Positions 36,905 through 49,745 are shown, counted from the first letter of the stretch. The stretch: 64,000 bases of DNA from Sphagnum compactum (GCA_965153455.1 OZ234499.1:3331577-3395576); one strand, 5' to 3'. Numbers and translations: made by a program. The notes: generated by a model from the sequence alone, not told the origin.

Positions 36905-36977
36905 CATACAGCAGAAGACGGTTATGGGAGGCTTTTAAGACTGAGGGCACAGGCACAAAGTATTGTTGTAGAAGAAG
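35820..36977 (+). promoter_or_regulatory. Upstream / 5' UTR region of the SPRTN gene with complementary CT and GA repeats
   Basis: A TTG repeat (35838-35863), a long CT microsatellite (35991-36035) and a long GA microsatellite (36863-36903) precede the start codon at 36978. The GA tract ends about 75 bp before the ATG and so probably lies in the 5' UTR or core promoter. GA tracts of this kind are known binding sites of plant BBR/BPC (GAGA-binding) proteins; that such factors act here is inference. Small open frames in this region are low-complexity. Confidence 0.5.
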
Positions 36978-39900
36978 ATGGCAGAGTTGGAGGGGATGGA
37001 GCTGCAGAATGCGCATCTGGATATCCATGAGCTATTTGCTTATTACAATGATCTTTACTTTGAGGGGAAGCTCGGTGCCTGCAATGTTGCATGGAGTAAC
37101 TCACGAATGACCAGCCTGTATGGTTGTCTTATTCCTATCTCATCTCTTCGAACGACTACCTTGATGTGCTGTTTTTTGTCAGAATTGTAATTTAGGGTTT
37201 CAGTCTTGGGGGGGCAAATGGAAGTCGAATTGTTGTCATGAAATCAGCTTCAGACAGGTGTTGAGAGATGGGTACTTCTTTTACAGCACATTTTTGCAGC
37301 TATGAAATTTCATTTTGATTTTACCAAGATCGTGGTCTGAGGGGGCGAATGGGGTTGTTGGGTTTAGAGCTGCAGGTGTATGCAAATTCAGTGGTGGAGG
37401 TGGATGTGAGATCAGGTTATCGGAACCCGTTCTCAAGTCCCGCACTACGGCAGAGTTGAAGATGACTTTGCTGCATGAGATGATCCATGCTTACCTCTTC
37501 AGCATGTCTGGCAACAAAGACCATGAGTACAATGACTTTTGTCCCTCCTGTCTTTTGCAAAAGCAACCATTTTGGCTTCCTTGTTTTCCTGTTTGTATCT
37601 GCCTTGCTTTGTTACCAGGCTTTTTAAGTCTCACACTCTTTTCTCGGGGTCCTTTGGTGATGTGTGACAGTGATCATGGCCCATGTTTCCAGCATCTCAT
37701 GAGGTCCATCAACCAGTGCTCGGCAGATGATGACCAGGTCCGCTTACTACTTTCATGATGTTGGGCCAGTGTTTGATCAGTAATAAGGAGTGTCTGTCTT
37801 ATAAGCTATAACCACTGCTACTCCCTTTTTTATCATCCCATGTCCCAATAAGCATTTCGCACTTTGGATGCAGAGACCGGAGAATGGCTATAACATAAGC
37901 ATTTGTCACAACCTTGAGGAGGATGCAGATGTCAATCAGGTTCACCATTCGAAGGTAAAGGGTCTCACTGTTTTTTTATGCATTGATGGAAAAGTGCAGT
38001 GATATTCCAAACTGATGATGAGAACACAGCAGTGCCTACTGAAATAAGCTTGACAGGTGAACCTGGATGTGGCAATCCGGCTGTGGACTGTTAGATCTGT
38101 TTTCTCTCAAAAAGCCTTTTTGCAGCACTCTCTCATGTTGAGGGTATAGTATTATTCCATTGTCATCTATGTGCAGCAGAAAAGAGCATACATTTTCTAA
38201 TCTGGGTTCAGGATGCTCTGTTTTGCAGTGTGAGACTTGTGGTGACTTTATGAAAAGACCAAGGATCCAGGCCCCATCAGCATCAGATTGTCCAAGGTTT
38301 GAAATCTCTGTACCTGCTGAGCAATCTTGCCATGGCCCACTTCAATTGTACGTCAGATTTGCTACCCCTTTTAAAGCCTCTGTTGGATTCTTCCTTCACT
38401 TGTCCTTACTTGTCTTTTCTCATGTCACACAGCCAGTGAGATTGCACATACATGCAAACCCTGTGTTCATCCCTCAGTTTACTACATTTTCCCCCCTTGA
38501 TTTGCAAATTTTTTAGAACCTGATTGTTTGACAATAGGTCATGACCAAGGAACCACAGAAAAGTTAGGTCTCAGTTTTACTTGCTTATGTGGTGTCATGG
38601 GTTTCTGCAGGCATGAAGCTAAGTGTGGAGAACCTTACCAAAAAGATGATCAAGTGAATGATGATGATCTGTTGATTTCAAGCAACCTACCCATGATTGG
38701 CAAAAAGCGACCATCAATTGGTGCCAGCGGCAGCACTGCTAAGAGGGTGACGGCTGTAAACTCTAGTCTGGAGAGTTCTTTTGCTGGTTCTGAGAAGGTC
38801 TCAGATACCAGGCATGAATCAGATAGCCAAGATGCTGAGAAACAGTTGCTAAATGCTGGAAGTAAAACACCTCCAGCTCCAAGGTTGAGGAATCAAGAGC
38901 CAGAGATTGCAGTGAGAGAGGCCATACCCCAGTTGCAAACAAATGGAGCAGGTGCCAGGAAGAGGCGAAGGCCGGCAGAGGGGACACAGACAGCTGGGAA
39001 GCAAGAGAGGGAGCCGACGGTAATTCTTGCATGGAAACAGTGGTGCATGTTCGAAGATGATGACAAAGATGGAGACATGGTAGGTGCACTAGTCAACAAG
39101 AGAGACAAGCGTCGCATACAGGAGCGACACAGGAAGGTCATGTTGCAAGAACATAGGACAGGAAATGCAGGTGATTTCTGAGCCTGTAGAGTCATTTTAC
39201 TCACAGTGATCAGAGACAATGAAGGGTACTCAATTGGTACTTTTGCTTCATCTGCTTCGTCTGTGCAGTGCAACTCCATGTTTTCCACCATGAAACAGAA
39301 CAGACTAAAAGAGCATTATAGCAGAAAGACATTTATTTTTGTTTCTTTGGTTTTGTTGTTGACAATCCATCCTTCTCACAAACTTAGCTATCTCTGATGG
39401 TGGTTTGTGCATTCATCCTGGTGATGTCACAGGAAGCTGCACCTCACAAAGAAACAAGGCAGAGGTGGATGTGATCACAGGATCACTTCCTGGTTCTACA
39501 CCTGCTCATGAAGAGCAGACTGGGGAGTATGCAACAAGAAGCACCACTTTGGGTGGTGACAATGACAAAGTGCTTGGTGGGTCTAGTGATTTCGGCATTG
39601 AACTTGCAAATCGTGAGAGCAATGTGAGCATTAGACGTAGCCTTAATGATGATGATGAGAGGCAGGCAGAGTCATACTCCAGAGATGGCAACACCCGACA
39701 TGTGTTTTCACTGGAGCGGCAGCAGCCAATGGATCCAATGAACTTCTCTGCTCCAGAGGAAAGCATGGTTGTCAACCCTCTACCGGTGGTCATCACAGCA
39801 ACTCTTGAGGAAGGTGCAAAAACTTCAGATGAGTCATTGGTGCAGCAACAATCGTTGTGCACAATGACAAAAATATTGACTGAGGAAAGGGTTTGTGGGA

Positions 39901-41464
39901 CTGACAAAAGGAAAGGTCATGGCAAGGGGGACAAACGTTGCACTGAAAGGCGTGTGGAGGAGTTGGAACTGAATTTAAATAATAAGAAGCCCTCTCTTCT
40001 GAGTACTCAGGCGACCAGTGTTGTTGATAATGAAAAAGACTCAATGAAGGGTAGCAACATTACAGACAATCCCAATGATCTCCTTGCCAAGTTGCCGAGC
40101 ACGAGCAGGTCTGAAATTCTACTTGCTCATCTGGTTCATAGGTTCAATTTGGGCTTTGGCACTCTGTGAAACCATGCCTCAGTTTTCTAACTTGAAACAG
40201 TTTCTGCACTATGCTCGTTGCTGATGTTAACACTCAGAACTATTGACGAGCATATTAGACTTGAGAGGTTTCCCTCTGATTATGTTGTGATGTGCAATGC
40301 ACCCTGATTGATGTGCTGGTTGGACTGCAAACAGAAGTCAAGAAGAATGGTACCAAGGGTGTGAACCGACAGTGCCTGGAGGTGCTGGAAATAATGGCTT
40401 GTATGAGGAACAAGGTGAGAGTACAGGAGGGTTGAGTGATGTGGCCAACCAGAGAGGGAAACAGAAAGTTATTGAACTAAGTGATGAGGAAGAAGACAGC
40501 AACAGGGTTTCTATTGAGCGACAAGCCATGTCTGCCCAGAATAGCATCCATAGTCTTGATGACCATAATGCAGATGGGCGTGCGACAACTAGTGGAATCG
40601 AAATCAGCAGTGTGTGTTTGGAGAGAGGATTGGGAAGCAGAGGCAACAAAAAACAACATTTTGCTGCTGCAGAAGAACTTGATCCATTTTTTGAGGATTA
40701 CAACAACAACAACACAGGGGGAGGGCCGATAGTGGAGATTATGTCACCACGTCGTGTTCAGCCAGGAAGCCCGAGTTCAGTCGAAGCTTTGAAAGGGAAG
40801 CATCATTGCAGGACTTATCGAAGACGCAAGATGCAACAGGGCAAAGCGATTGCAGGGGATGACAGTGGCGAGGAAGTCCATGGACCTGTGGCCAAGACAA
40901 ATGATGCTGGGAGCATTGAAGACATTGATAGCCTTGGGCACCACCAGCTCACTGAGGGAGTATCAACTGGAGGTACAAAAGAGAAACCTCTAAAAAACAA
41001 ATCTTCCCTTGAGAAACCCATTTGCTATATGTGAGAGGAATCTTATTAGGGGTAATGTAGTGACACATGCTCAACTCCATCTTAAGTGAAGACCCATCAG
41101 AGAATTCTGGCAATTCAAAAACTGCAACATAAGTTTCTGTGAAATGCTGATGATTGCTACCTCCCAATTCCCCATGTCTTTGAATTGTGTTGCAGAATGC
41201 AATCTAATACCGTAGTTCAGTTATAGGTGTCAATTATGTTTCATAAAGTCACTTATGGATTTAGTATGCTTGTGGCTTTCTTGTATGTTGCCTTAGCTTG
41301 CAGCTTTCTCTTATGTTGCTTTTTATATTGTAGACTAAGGTAAAGAAATGGTGTTGCATGCAGTGGGGACTCGCTGTCCAATCTGTGACCAAACACTTCC
41401 CACGGGCATCTCAAATGCGGAGCTCAATTCACACATCGACCAATGCCTGGCGCATTATAAATAA
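36978..41464 (+). CDS. SPRTN: SPRTN/Spartan-type DNA-dependent metalloprotease with UBZ4 finger
   Basis: Protease of DNA-protein crosslink repair; acts in the nucleus on proteins trapped on DNA. Nine exons: 36978-37122, 37376-37526, 37671-37737, 37874-37954, 38229-38296, 38611-39170, 39433-40108, 40335-40972 and 41364-41464. Every junction is GT-AG and all phases agree, giving 828 aa and a TAA stop. The SprT domain has HEMIH at 82-86 (zinc ligands His82 and His86, catalytic Glu83) and the third ligand His101 in DHGP, matching REGHGP of animal SPRTN. The block CEIRLSEPVLK is nearly identical to the animal one. A zinc ribbon follows (Cys149, Cys152, His172, Cys176). Residues ~180-795 are low-complexity and probably disordered, with a basic nuclear signal (RKRRR), a SIM-like VIELSDEEED (628-637) and a PCNA-box-like AEELDPFF lacking the usual Gln. 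The last exon encodes CPIC...HIDQC (800-823), a UBZ4 ubiquitin-binding finger. Human SPRTN is 489 aa, so this tail is longer. Boundaries of exons 6-8 rest on phase fit only. Confidence 0.92.
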
Positions 41465-42593
41465 AACATGTACCTGCAAATGTTTCCCCTTGCACCTATT
41501 TGAAATTGTTAGCCAATTGAAATCTTGTTGGGTAGTTTTGGGTAGAAACTTTTCACAGAAGCTTGGCCTTAATTGCAAAGAATGTTTGCATTTGGGTTTG
41601 TAAAAGCCTTAAGGGAAAACTCATGTTAAAACCAATCTTTAAAAAAATTTGCAAAAGATATGATCTATCTTTGGAGTTTCTTCCAAGATTCTCTTCATTG
41701 GGTTGGAACATTCAACAAACAGCCAAACTACTGAAATGTTTGTTGAATTGTTTGTTGATTGTTGAAGCTACCCAACATTCCACAATCTGGACTACATCTG
41801 GCTTGGAAGTCACTACTCAGCACCCACACGCCCTTTCCTTCCTCTTACACAGAAAAACACACACTCAAAGTCTGTCAATAATGAAATAGAGTTGCTTTTC
41901 TGCCACCATTGTTTTTGTGTGGGGCTTTTTGAAACTTTGAAGCTGAAGTGGAACCATGTTTGCATTATATGCCAAAGAAAAAAACTCTTGTCTAAGAAGC
42001 GGGTGTTTTTTGAGTGGATGTAGGTTTTTTCTGACCGAAGCCCTGGGCTTTTTGTTTTGAAGCATCAGTGTCCACATCAATTCATAAGTTCTTCAAATTG
42101 GATTTGGATGAAGTGCACAGGGTTTACTTGCGATATATTTGTTGTTCTTGCATCTCCTAGTTGCTTTCAATTTTGGAATCTTGATAACAAAGCAACAATA
42201 TGCTAACCCTAGGATTTAGTTATATACTTGGGCACACATGCATTTAGGCACGTGTCGAAAGTGTGAAGCTCTCTTTTCCTAGCATTTAATGACACTTATG
42301 TAAACGCTCTTTGTGTTCAAACATAAGCCTATGGCTTCAATGAAGTGTACCTAATCCTTCACATATATCATGGATAATTCCTTGAATCAATGGCCACTTG
42401 TAATAGTATGACAATCTTGACTACCTATAGGACACATTTTGTGAGATTGAACTTCCTAGTTCAAAACTACCCCTATAATAGACTATGAGATGTCAATATA
42501 AATAAATTTTTTAAAGCCCTTTATGAAAGATTTTGAAAAGATTGTACAAATCACAAACGAGGCCAAGGTCCCATAACTTGAGGTTGCTTTGTT
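41465..42593. other. 3' flank of SPRTN and intergenic DNA
   Basis: Contains the presumptive 3' UTR and polyadenylation region of the SPRTN gene. Several minor open frames (for example 41563-41889, plus) have no recognised motif and probably lie in the 3' UTR or beyond it. Confidence 0.5.
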
Positions 42594-42893
42594 GGCCTTG
42601 CCTACCAAGGCAAGGATATTGCGTTTAGATTCATTATAGAGTATAGTAGCTTAAGGGATTTTGGCTCCTAGATTATAGGTCCATTTTTGTATGAAGATTT
42701 TTGAAAGATTATACTTTGGCTTGTGTTGAAACTTGAGATTAGTTATAGAGTTATAATATCTTGAAGGATTTTGGCTTCTTTTAGAGGATTTTTTGAAGAT
42801 TATATTTTTGCATGGTCAAATATTTGAGTTTCCATAAGTCTCCTTTTGCATTAAGATAAGTTTTAATGTAAATGGCAAGCTCTCAGTGTGACA
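42594..42893 (+). repeat. Dispersed ~310-bp repeat, copy 2
   Basis: Direct-orientation partner of 15492-15807, about 27 kb away, alignable end to end with a few small indels. Both begin GGCCTTGCCTA and end CAGTGTGACA. Unlike copy 1, it is not followed by the ~270-bp inverted-repeat element, so that element is not part of the repeat. Confidence 0.85.
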
Positions 42894-43860
42894 CATGATA
42901 ATTTGGTGGTTCAAGCAAGTGATTTCCCTTAGTTGAATCTTGTGATTATATATTATGTTTGATTTAACTACAATTGAATTGATGTCATGTTCTTTAGTTG
43001 ACACACCTCATTGATGCACATGTTTTTATGCATGGGACAGGTGCAAGTAATATTTTGGATACTATTGTTAAGAATATACAAGTATTTAAGCTTCATATGC
43101 GTAATTGAAATTTACTCAAGAAGAGATGAAAATGACCAAATTACAACGTTCAAATGATGATGCACTCCACTCATGAAGGCATTGCAATTATTTTATAATC
43201 TTTTATACTCTAAATTGAATTATAAATTTGGTCAAAATGCCATGTAGACTATGGAACAAATAATAGTTTGAAAATGTTGCACATAAGAATTCATATTTGA
43301 AAGCTACTACTTAAACATTATGTAATATGAGGGGAGGTTTTATATTATTGTAATGTCAAAGCTTAACAAGGTCTAATAGATGTCATGTTAGAAGCTATGT
43401 TGAGCTTGGAAAAAAAAATGTTGCAATCCTTTTTTTTATTTATAAAAAAGGGTGTGAAACACCAAATTTTAAAATAATGAAATAAATTTTTAGACATCTA
43501 AGGATTCGGATTGGTAGTGAAGTTGTGTGGTTGAAGTCTATGAAGATGCCTTGTGATGTGTATGAGCATCTCCATCACATAGGTGGTAAAGAACCCTTTT
43601 CATTCAATCTTGTAGTAGGATAACATGCTCTCCGGTAAACACCACATAAAATGTGCTATGATCATCTTAACATCTCTAAACAATTTTTTCTAATGTGAAT
43701 AATTCAGTGAATCAAAGAAATAGGAAAATTTAGTAAGTAGTGTTATTCCTAAATTAGGATTTAGTTGATTTGAGGACTTATAATAAAAGATTTTTAGAAT
43801 GCAAACTGGCAACCCATATCGAATTGAGATCAATTGGCACAAATATAATATACCAAAAAT

Positions 43861-44240
43861 GCCCACTATCTGATGTAATGGGCATGTGGGTCTAACCAAC
43901 AATGGCCATTATATCATGAAATTGGCATTTGAGTCTGACCAATTGGTTGTTATTGGCCATAATTTATCATTTCGGTCTGACCAGTGGCCATTATGAAACA
44001 TAATTGGCATTTGGGTATGACCAATTGCCATTATGAAACATAATTGGCATTTGGGTATGAGCAATCGCCATTATGAAACATAATTGGCATTTGGGGTGTA
44101 ACCAATTGGCCATCATAAAAAAAATTGGCATTTGGGTATGAGCAATCGCCATTATGAGACATAATTGGCATTTGGGTGTGACCAATGGCCATTATAAAAA
44201 GTAATTGGCATTTGGGTATGAGCAATCGCCATTATGAAAA
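43861..44240 (+). repeat. 40-bp minisatellite (~8-9 units)
   Basis: Tandem units of about 40 bp of the form CCATTATGAAACATAATTGG followed by CATTTGGGTATGACCAATTG. The first two or three units are degenerate; later ones alternate between a GACCAATTG and a GAGCAATCG ending, as if a two-unit block had been amplified. The open frames on the minus strand here only translate the repeat. Confidence 0.9.
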
Positions 44241-44724
44241 ATTGTTAAATATTTTCTTAGGATTCAAAATGGTAGGTGCAACATGCCATAAGTGACCCCT
44301 AATCCTCCACCAAGGCCATATTTTTCCTGTCCAAGTATCACCTCAGCAGACAATATTATCATCCTGTTTAGTTTTCATCCATTTAGGGTTTCATTGTCCC
44401 TACTTACAATCTTGTCCCACACTTGATCAATCTATGTGATCTGCACAGATATTGTATGTCTTCTTCACTTTGCAAAGAAGGGGATTATGTGATTTAGCAC
44501 CCACCAGTGCACCAATCCATTGGAAACCCATTATGACTCAGTTGTGTTTGAGTTACACCAAGGTTTCCACTTGGTAACCTATCCAAGTGGTACTACGGTT
44601 AGGGTTTTAAATTTTACCTGTTAGGTTTAGGGTTTAGGAGGTGCTATTGGACAATGGTTGCTTTTCAATTTATAAATAAACTTTTTTTTCTCCTTTAATT
44701 ATAGTAATTTCTTTTACAACTTGG
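44241..44724. other. Intergenic spacer with telomere-like motif
   Basis: Between two minisatellites. It contains GGTTAGGGTTTTAAATTTTA and GGTTTAGGGTTTAGG words at 44597-44638, another interstitial telomere-like cluster. No gene is seen. Confidence 0.55.
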
Positions 44725-45055
44725 ACTTTTGCTCTTGCTCCTTTGCTCGTTAGCACCTAAATTCTTTGTTTTTTTTCCATTGTTCCTTTGCTCATTGTCC
44801 CTTCTAAGCTTTTTTGTTCTTGTTCTTTTGTTTGTTAGCACCTCTTTTGATTTTGTTGCTTTTGTTCTTTCGCTTGTTGATGCCTCTCTTGGTTTTGTTG
44901 CTTTTGTTCATTTGTTCATCAATGTTTTTTCTAATTTTGCTGTTCTTGCTCCTTTGTTCATCAACACCTTTCTTGGTTCTACAACTTTTGCTCCTTTGCT
45001 TGTTGGCATTTCTTTTGGTTTTGCTGTTCTTGCTTCTTTGCTCTCCACATTTTTG
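44725..45055 (+). repeat. 42-bp T-rich minisatellite (~7 units)
   Basis: Imperfect tandem units of 42-48 bp, such as GCTCCTTTGTTCATCAACAC followed by CTTTCTTGGTTCTACAACTTTT. The unit is a multiple of three and lacks stops, so both strands stay open. The plus strand would give a hydrophobic 14-residue repeat (PLFINTFLGSTTFA type). The minus strand would give a Lys/Asn-rich 14-residue repeat. There is no sign that either is translated. Confidence 0.8.
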
Positions 45056-48000
45056 TGTAGTTTTTAAAAGTCTTAGAAACAAAAATTACATTTTTGAAAT
45101 AAGATATTTTTGGAAATTGGTTTGTGAAATTGCCTTTGAATTTTGACGGTTTGAAATGTGTGAAGTTTGGCACCTTGAAATTGGGGTGGAAATATTTTTT
45201 GGAAATTTTTGAATTTTCGCTCAACTCTTTTAAAAAATAATTTCAAAAAAATAAAAATTGAAATAGGTCTTGTAAACTCGTTTAAAACTTGGATCAATGG
45301 GTCTAAAAGAAAATTTAAAATCACCTAACTATTTACATAATTAATAAGTATCATAAGTGATAGATAAGGAGTAAAAGATTATAGGGCAAACTAATCCTTT
45401 GGTGATACCATTAGGAATGTAACACCTTGATTTTATTAAATCCATCAAAATCTAAGAAATCATAAGTAACATTTAAATAAATATTTTCATAGATTTTGAA
45501 ATTTCAATAATATCAATCTATGATTGTGTATTTTGTTGTTTTTAATCATTGCATGTAGAAAAAGTTTTTAAAATGTAATGTTGGTTCTTGATTTCCTTGA
45601 ACTTTTTTGTTATATGAACATAAACTTAAAACATGATTTGGGAACTTATTAAGGATTTTTTTTCCTAAGGTAATTTGAATTAAAATTTTTATTAAAAAAT
45701 TAATTGAATAGGTATAATTTAATTATAAGTTTTCAAAATTAAGGAATGTGATTCCTAAAAGGACCATGATCATTAAATTAAAAATATAAATTTTAAAATA
45801 ATTTTCACCTTTTTATTCCAAAATAAGCTTCAAATCATATATTAAAACATGCAATGAATAAACATGAGAAAAAAACATTTTATAGTTGTTAAAACATTTT
45901 AAAAAAAGGGCATAGGAAATTGATTTGAACATTTTGAGTTCTTTAACCATTCCTTGATATGATTCCTAATAATACCATCCACAAATGTGTTTGTTCCATG
46001 AGGGGTATTAGATAATTTTCCAACCTGTTTTTATCATTTATTATTATCTAATTTTCAAATATATACATATTAAAGCCACCTTGTATGAATTATAATCCAT
46101 TATTTCAGATTATTACATACCTTATATTATAATTAAATTTATTATTTAAATAAAACATGTACCCTATTTTTTACTTATAATTTTTACCCAACAACCTATA
46201 GATTACACCTTATATTTTTACTCACGTACTTTTTACTTTTTTTTACTAATGTCCCCCTTGGGGTTTTCTCATAATAAGTGGGTAAGCCATAGGGTAGTTA
46301 TTAGGTTAGTAGATTTATGTGAATGGTTAGTACATAATTAACAACCATGGTTAATAATAAAGATAGGTTCACACAATAAAAAAGTTTTTTTGGGTCCAAA
46401 TATTAAGTTTTTAATAAATTTTTGCAATTTCAAAACTTGAAATAACTAAATTAATGCAAATCTTAAGTATCAAATTGCTTGTGTTACTACTTATTATTTA
46501 GGTTTGGTTTTTAAAAAAAAAAACATTTGTGAAGTAGGTGGGTTCATAACCATGCATAGGAGAACTTGCCAAATTTGACTAAAAGTTAAAAGGGGAAATT
46601 AAAAAAATTGAATTCTTTCTATAGTTTGGTGACTTGTTGAAACTGGGTGAAAGTACGAATAGAGGGATTTGTAATTTTTTTGGATTACATACAAATGTAA
46701 AATTTAAAGCCATGTTCAAAATTAATATTGTCAATTTTTTAATTATTTACGTTGTCATAAACTTTAATGGGAATCATCATAATTTTTTTTTGATGAATTC
46801 TAAGAAGATTTTGGACTCATAATGGGTTTTTGAAATGACAACATTACATCTATCACATAGAAAAAATGAAAAATGTGGACTTAGAAAAATGTCAAAATAG
46901 TGTCAAAACAATTTTAAAAGAAAAACATCATCAAATGAGTGAAAGCATGAAATAAATAGCCAAAGAGTGTGTGGATAGTCCTTAAAATCTATTTTTGAAT
47001 TTTTGAAAAATTGCCATGGGAACATTATATATCAAAAAATTTGTTAAAATTTTGACATAAATTCTTATACTTTCAAAGTTGTAACTACAAAATTTCAGGA
47101 AAATTCACCATGTTTCAAGAGTCCTTTTATATATTTAAATCACTCAAGAAAAGCATGTGGACACGTGTTTTTTTGTTTCAAAAGTCCTTTTTCCTTATTA
47201 AATGTTCATTAAATTATTTCAATTTTTTTGTGAATTTTAATATACTCCACAAGAAGGGATCCATGTGTTCAAAACATTCAAAAAATAAAAATACATTTAC
47301 GCTTTTAAATTTTGATATCAAACATCCTTAAGCATTATTATAGTTTTGAATTTGTAACCATGGCTCAAAGTAAAGTTATAAAGTTGACTATGATTTACGG
47401 CTTGATATAAACAAAATTAAGTTTTTATTTTGTTATATGTTATATTTGGTTTCAAATTTGATATTTGGTTTGAAAACCTATGTGAAAAATGCAAAATAAA
47501 CCAATAAAAAATTACTAGATGAAAAATGTAATCCTTGGAAAGGACAACATCCTTAGCACGACTGGTTCCTTATTTCATGTTTTCACCCAAATGAAGAATT
47601 TATTAATGAAGTGCATTGACTTTCTTAATATATATATTTTTTAGTTTTTAAAAGTTTTAATTGACATGATTATTGTAAATTTTTATCCTTCAGAGTCCAT
47701 TTCACATTGAAAAATTTAATCTTTTGCATGGAATTTTTTATTAATCACATGTTTAGAAATATTTGTAAGTTGGCTTATTAATATTTATGATAAAAAAATA
47801 ATAATTATAGAATTTATGATTTGATAATTGTTAAAACTATAAAAAAATTGCTAATATTAAATTATGAACTTTCAAATACCACTTTTGAAACATCTAACCA
47901 TGCTTTCACCCAACTTAATATTCTCTAAATACGGAGATTTTAGTTTTTTTTCCCTCATAACATGGTGAAGTCTTGAGCCCATCATTTCCAAAACAAAACC

Positions 48001-48680
48001 TTTCAATGTACCTTTCGTCCCTTCCTTTTTCTTGATGCTGGGTTGTGAAAATTTGTTGAAACAAACATTGCTGAAGTCAAGATTTATTTCCAATTCTGTT
48101 TTGTATTAGTGTCTACAATAAAAGGTGGTGGTTTATTAAGGGATTTTACTGTGACTAGCTAAAATCTCAAGATTAGGCACCTTAACTTCACAAAATGATA
48201 TTGGATGGTGATTGTGAAAACTTATGAAAAGTTTTGGGATTGGCCATTGATCACGTGTTTATTTTTGCGATGGGGTGACAAAAAAATGCTTGGTGAATGG
48301 CGTTAAGGATTTTGAATCACATGATTTGAAAAAATCACCAAAAAATTTAATGAAAAATCTTGTTTAATTGTTTGTTATATATATTTTAAAAATTTGATGA
48401 ATTTAGTAAAATGAACATATGATGGCTAGTGGTATCACCCAAGGAGACTTTTGCTCTCACCCAATTCAAAATCAATTTATATACAAACATAATGAGATGT
48501 CCACATGAGATCTCCTTTATGAGATCTCTTTACACTGTCCAAGTTAAAACTTTTGTCCATTTCGAGTGAACAATTTAGTATATGAATTTTTTAATAATCA
48601 ATCAAGCTTGGCCATCTATCCTTCTTCATCCTATCATGTCTCCTTCAATATCCTGTAGACCTCAATGAACTAAGGAATGC
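45056..48680. other. Gene-poor AT-rich region
   Basis: No gene, RNA or well-defined repeat is recognised. Short AT-driven open frames only. Confidence 0.5.
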
Positions 48681-49745
48681 CAGTATATATTATGTATGAT
48701 TCATAGACGAAATTCTCATACTCGTTCAATTTATAGAAATCCACTAAGTACTGCGAATGAGTTGTGATCAACATGACAACTGCCCATATGTTGTCATGTT
48801 GTTGCAGTGGATCAGACTTTTCAGCAATAGCAGTTACATGATGTAAGCCAATATTTAGATCTTCGCCTAATTTATAATTAGTCGCTGCAATGTAAGCTCA
48901 CTTAAGATCATAAAAAAAAATTTGTTAAATGATGAGCTGCTGCTGCTGCTGCTGTCTCAGAAATTAATTCTAGATGTTTAATAATCATTTGTTCCGTCAA
49001 TCCTAAAATCCCCAAAGTTGCACATCAGCTTAGCATATAATAAGATCCAATTAAGCTAAAAAAATTTGGCGTCTGATCATGATCTCTCGTGGTTGGCTGC
49101 AATCTCTAGCTAGCCAGCTCTAGTTCGATTCTAGATCACTATATAATATATATATATATATAAGAGACTCCACATTCTAAATACCAATTCCTCTTATCAA
49201 TTCTTCCACATACAATATCAGATGCAGAGATCAGTACTTGACAAATTACTGCATGCACAGTTATAAGTGTATATGTACCTACCTGCAGCTCGCTAATTAT
49301 CCAGCACCACAAGAAGACGCTTTTGAGCTGCAGTATTCCCCTTTTTGATTACTCCCCTAATAAGGGACACAGCTGCAGTCTCCTCCCAAAACTAGTCTGA
49401 AATATTAGAAAACACCTGTACTAGGGATTCTTGCTGATGACCCAGGGAAATGTGCTACCTGCAGATGGGATTTTACATGCATATTATATTATGATCTATG
49501 ATCTAGAGCTGCTTCTCCTTAATCCCGGATGATTGATCACATGAATATGATTAATCTAACTGCCCTGAGGTTGCAGGTAAATTATTATGTTTAAGTGTTG
49601 GATTGATCAGAACTTAGAAGAAGTTGCTGCAGGCATTCCATAATATAATTAACTTGCAGTGGATGATATGCTAGATGAGTGATGATCAGTAAGGCTAGTA
49701 TTGATAAGGATTTGATCATGAGAGGAACAAAAAGCTGATGTTGAG
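48681..49745 (-). promoter_or_regulatory. 3' flank of the LBD gene
   Basis: Downstream of the minus-strand LBD gene; it probably includes its 3' UTR. The DNA shifts here from A/T tracts to a mix rich in CTGCA, AGCT and GATC words, with a TA microsatellite at 49144-49162 and a GCT repeat at 48940-48954. Specific sites cannot be assigned. Confidence 0.4.

Noticed and set aside
38160-38228. 5' extension of SPRTN exon 5 (open frame starting SSMCSRKEHTF)
   Set aside because: Using it breaks the splice phase from exon 4; the acceptor CTGTTTTGCAG ending at 38228 fits phase 0 and puts the zinc-ribbon Cys directly after exon 4.
39265-39310. Alternative SPRTN exon 7 after CTGTGCAG near 39268
   Set aside because: The required frame meets a stop within about 20 codons, whereas the acceptor at 39432 keeps a long open frame in phase.
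43861-44240. CRISPR-like regular array
   Set aside because: Units are contiguous 40-bp repeats without unique spacers, in a plant nuclear context; it is a minisatellite.
44729-45082. Hydrophobic (plus) and Lys-rich (minus) repeat proteins
   Set aside because: Same reason: a T-rich 42-bp tandem array that happens to have no stops.
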